Origin: Thiobacillus sp.
GTDB lineage: Bacteria; Pseudomonadota; Gammaproteobacteria; Burkholderiales; Thiobacillaceae
Length of the DNA: 6,806 nt
Direction: 5' to 3'
Assembly (NCBI GenBank): GCA_011391285.1
Contig: JAABQU010000021.1
Span: 1-6,806, forward strand
The notes under the pieces were generated by a model that saw only the letters and a list, made by a program, of their open reading frames with translations, searched no databases and was not told the origin of the DNA. Of the stretch, positions 6,559-6,806 are shown one piece after another. The translations under genes were made by a program, and so were the position numbers. Within the stretch, counting starts at the first letter, position 1, and the number at the start of each line of letters is the position of its first letter.

Positions 6559-6806
6559 ATGACCACAGCACAACGCGTTGTCGTTGACCCCATCACCCGC
6601 ATCGAGGGCCACCTGCGCATCGAGGCGGAAACCGACGCCGACGGCAAGATCACCCAGGCGTATTCCGCCGGCACCATGGTGCGCGGCATCGAGATCATCC
6701 TGCGCGGGCGTGATCCGCGCGACGCCTGGGCGTTCGCCCAGCGCATCTGCGGCGTCTGCACCCTGGTGCACGGCATCGCCTCGGTGCGCTCGGTGGAGGA
6801 TGCGCT
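6559..6806 (+). CDS. hynL: [NiFe]-hydrogenase large subunit, 5' part only
   Basis: This is the start of the catalytic subunit that carries the Ni-Fe(CN)2CO site and splits H2. The 82 complete codons include DPITRIEGH (10-18), in which Glu16 is the conserved acid near the active site, and the L1 signature [10 protein letters not shown] (62-71), with Cys64 and Cys67 as active-site ligands and His71 conserved. The Shine-Dalgarno AAGGAG (6544-6549) lies nine bases before ATG 6559, and only four bases separate it from the isp2 stop. The other pair of Ni ligands and the C-terminal extension cut by the HupD-type protease lie past the right edge. Having the large subunit after isp1 and isp2, rather than next to the small subunit, marks the Isp type. 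Confidence 0.96.
   Translation, partial: MTTAQRVVVDPITRIEGHLRIEAETDADGKITQAYSAGTMVRGIEIILRGRDPRDAWAFAQRICGVCTLVHGIASVRSVEDA

Noticed and set aside
5118..6776. Minus-strand open frame of 552 codons opposite isp1, isp2 and hynL
   Set aside because: It is His-, Arg- and Ala-rich with no family features, lies fully opposite clearly recognised genes, and is explained by high GC at third codon positions.

Overview
The window is one hydrogenase locus, densely packed with genes, GC-rich and with no obvious mobile DNA. It encodes an uptake [NiFe]-hydrogenase of the Isp type (usually called group 1e) plus part of its maturation machinery. The GC-rich codon use, the gene set hynS-isp1-isp2-hynL and the protein flavour suggest a beta- or gammaproteobacterial chemolithotroph or sulfur oxidiser (Thiobacillus- or Rhodocyclaceae-like). 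That placement is inference; no phylogenetic marker is present.

Left half, minus strand (2420 down to the left edge): four accessory genes in the order hypC, hypA, hypB, hypD. hypD runs off the left edge and lacks its last cysteines. hypC/hypA overlap by 8 bases and hypB/hypD share one base (TGATG). hypA and hypB are instead separated by a degenerate heptanucleotide tandem repeat (1811-1852). This tract supplies the end of hypA, including its stop codon, and fills the place where the hypB ribosome binding site should be.

Middle: an AT-richer divergent intergenic region (2421-2570) separates hypC from the plus-strand genes. It presumably holds the promoters for both directions. Neither flanking gene has a convincing Shine-Dalgarno sequence.

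Right half, plus strand: a HybD/HupD-type maturation protease (2571-3044), a short single-domain HupH/HyaF-like protein (3034-3444), then after a 79-base gap hynS (Tat-exported small subunit with a C-terminal anchor), isp1 (NarI-like di-haem b cytochrome), isp2 (HdrD/DsrK-like iron-sulfur protein) and the first 82 codons of hynL, cut by the right edge.

How the parts work together (family knowledge): HypA and HypB deliver nickel. HypC and HypD carry the iron with its CN and CO ligands. The protease trims the large subunit after nickel insertion. The folded HynSL dimer is then exported by the Tat path, led by the small-subunit signal. Electrons from H2 pass through the three Fe-S clusters of HynS to the haems of Isp1 and, on the cytoplasmic side, to Isp2. 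The final acceptor (quinone pool or a sulfur or thiol compound) cannot be read from the sequence. hypE and hypF are not in the window.
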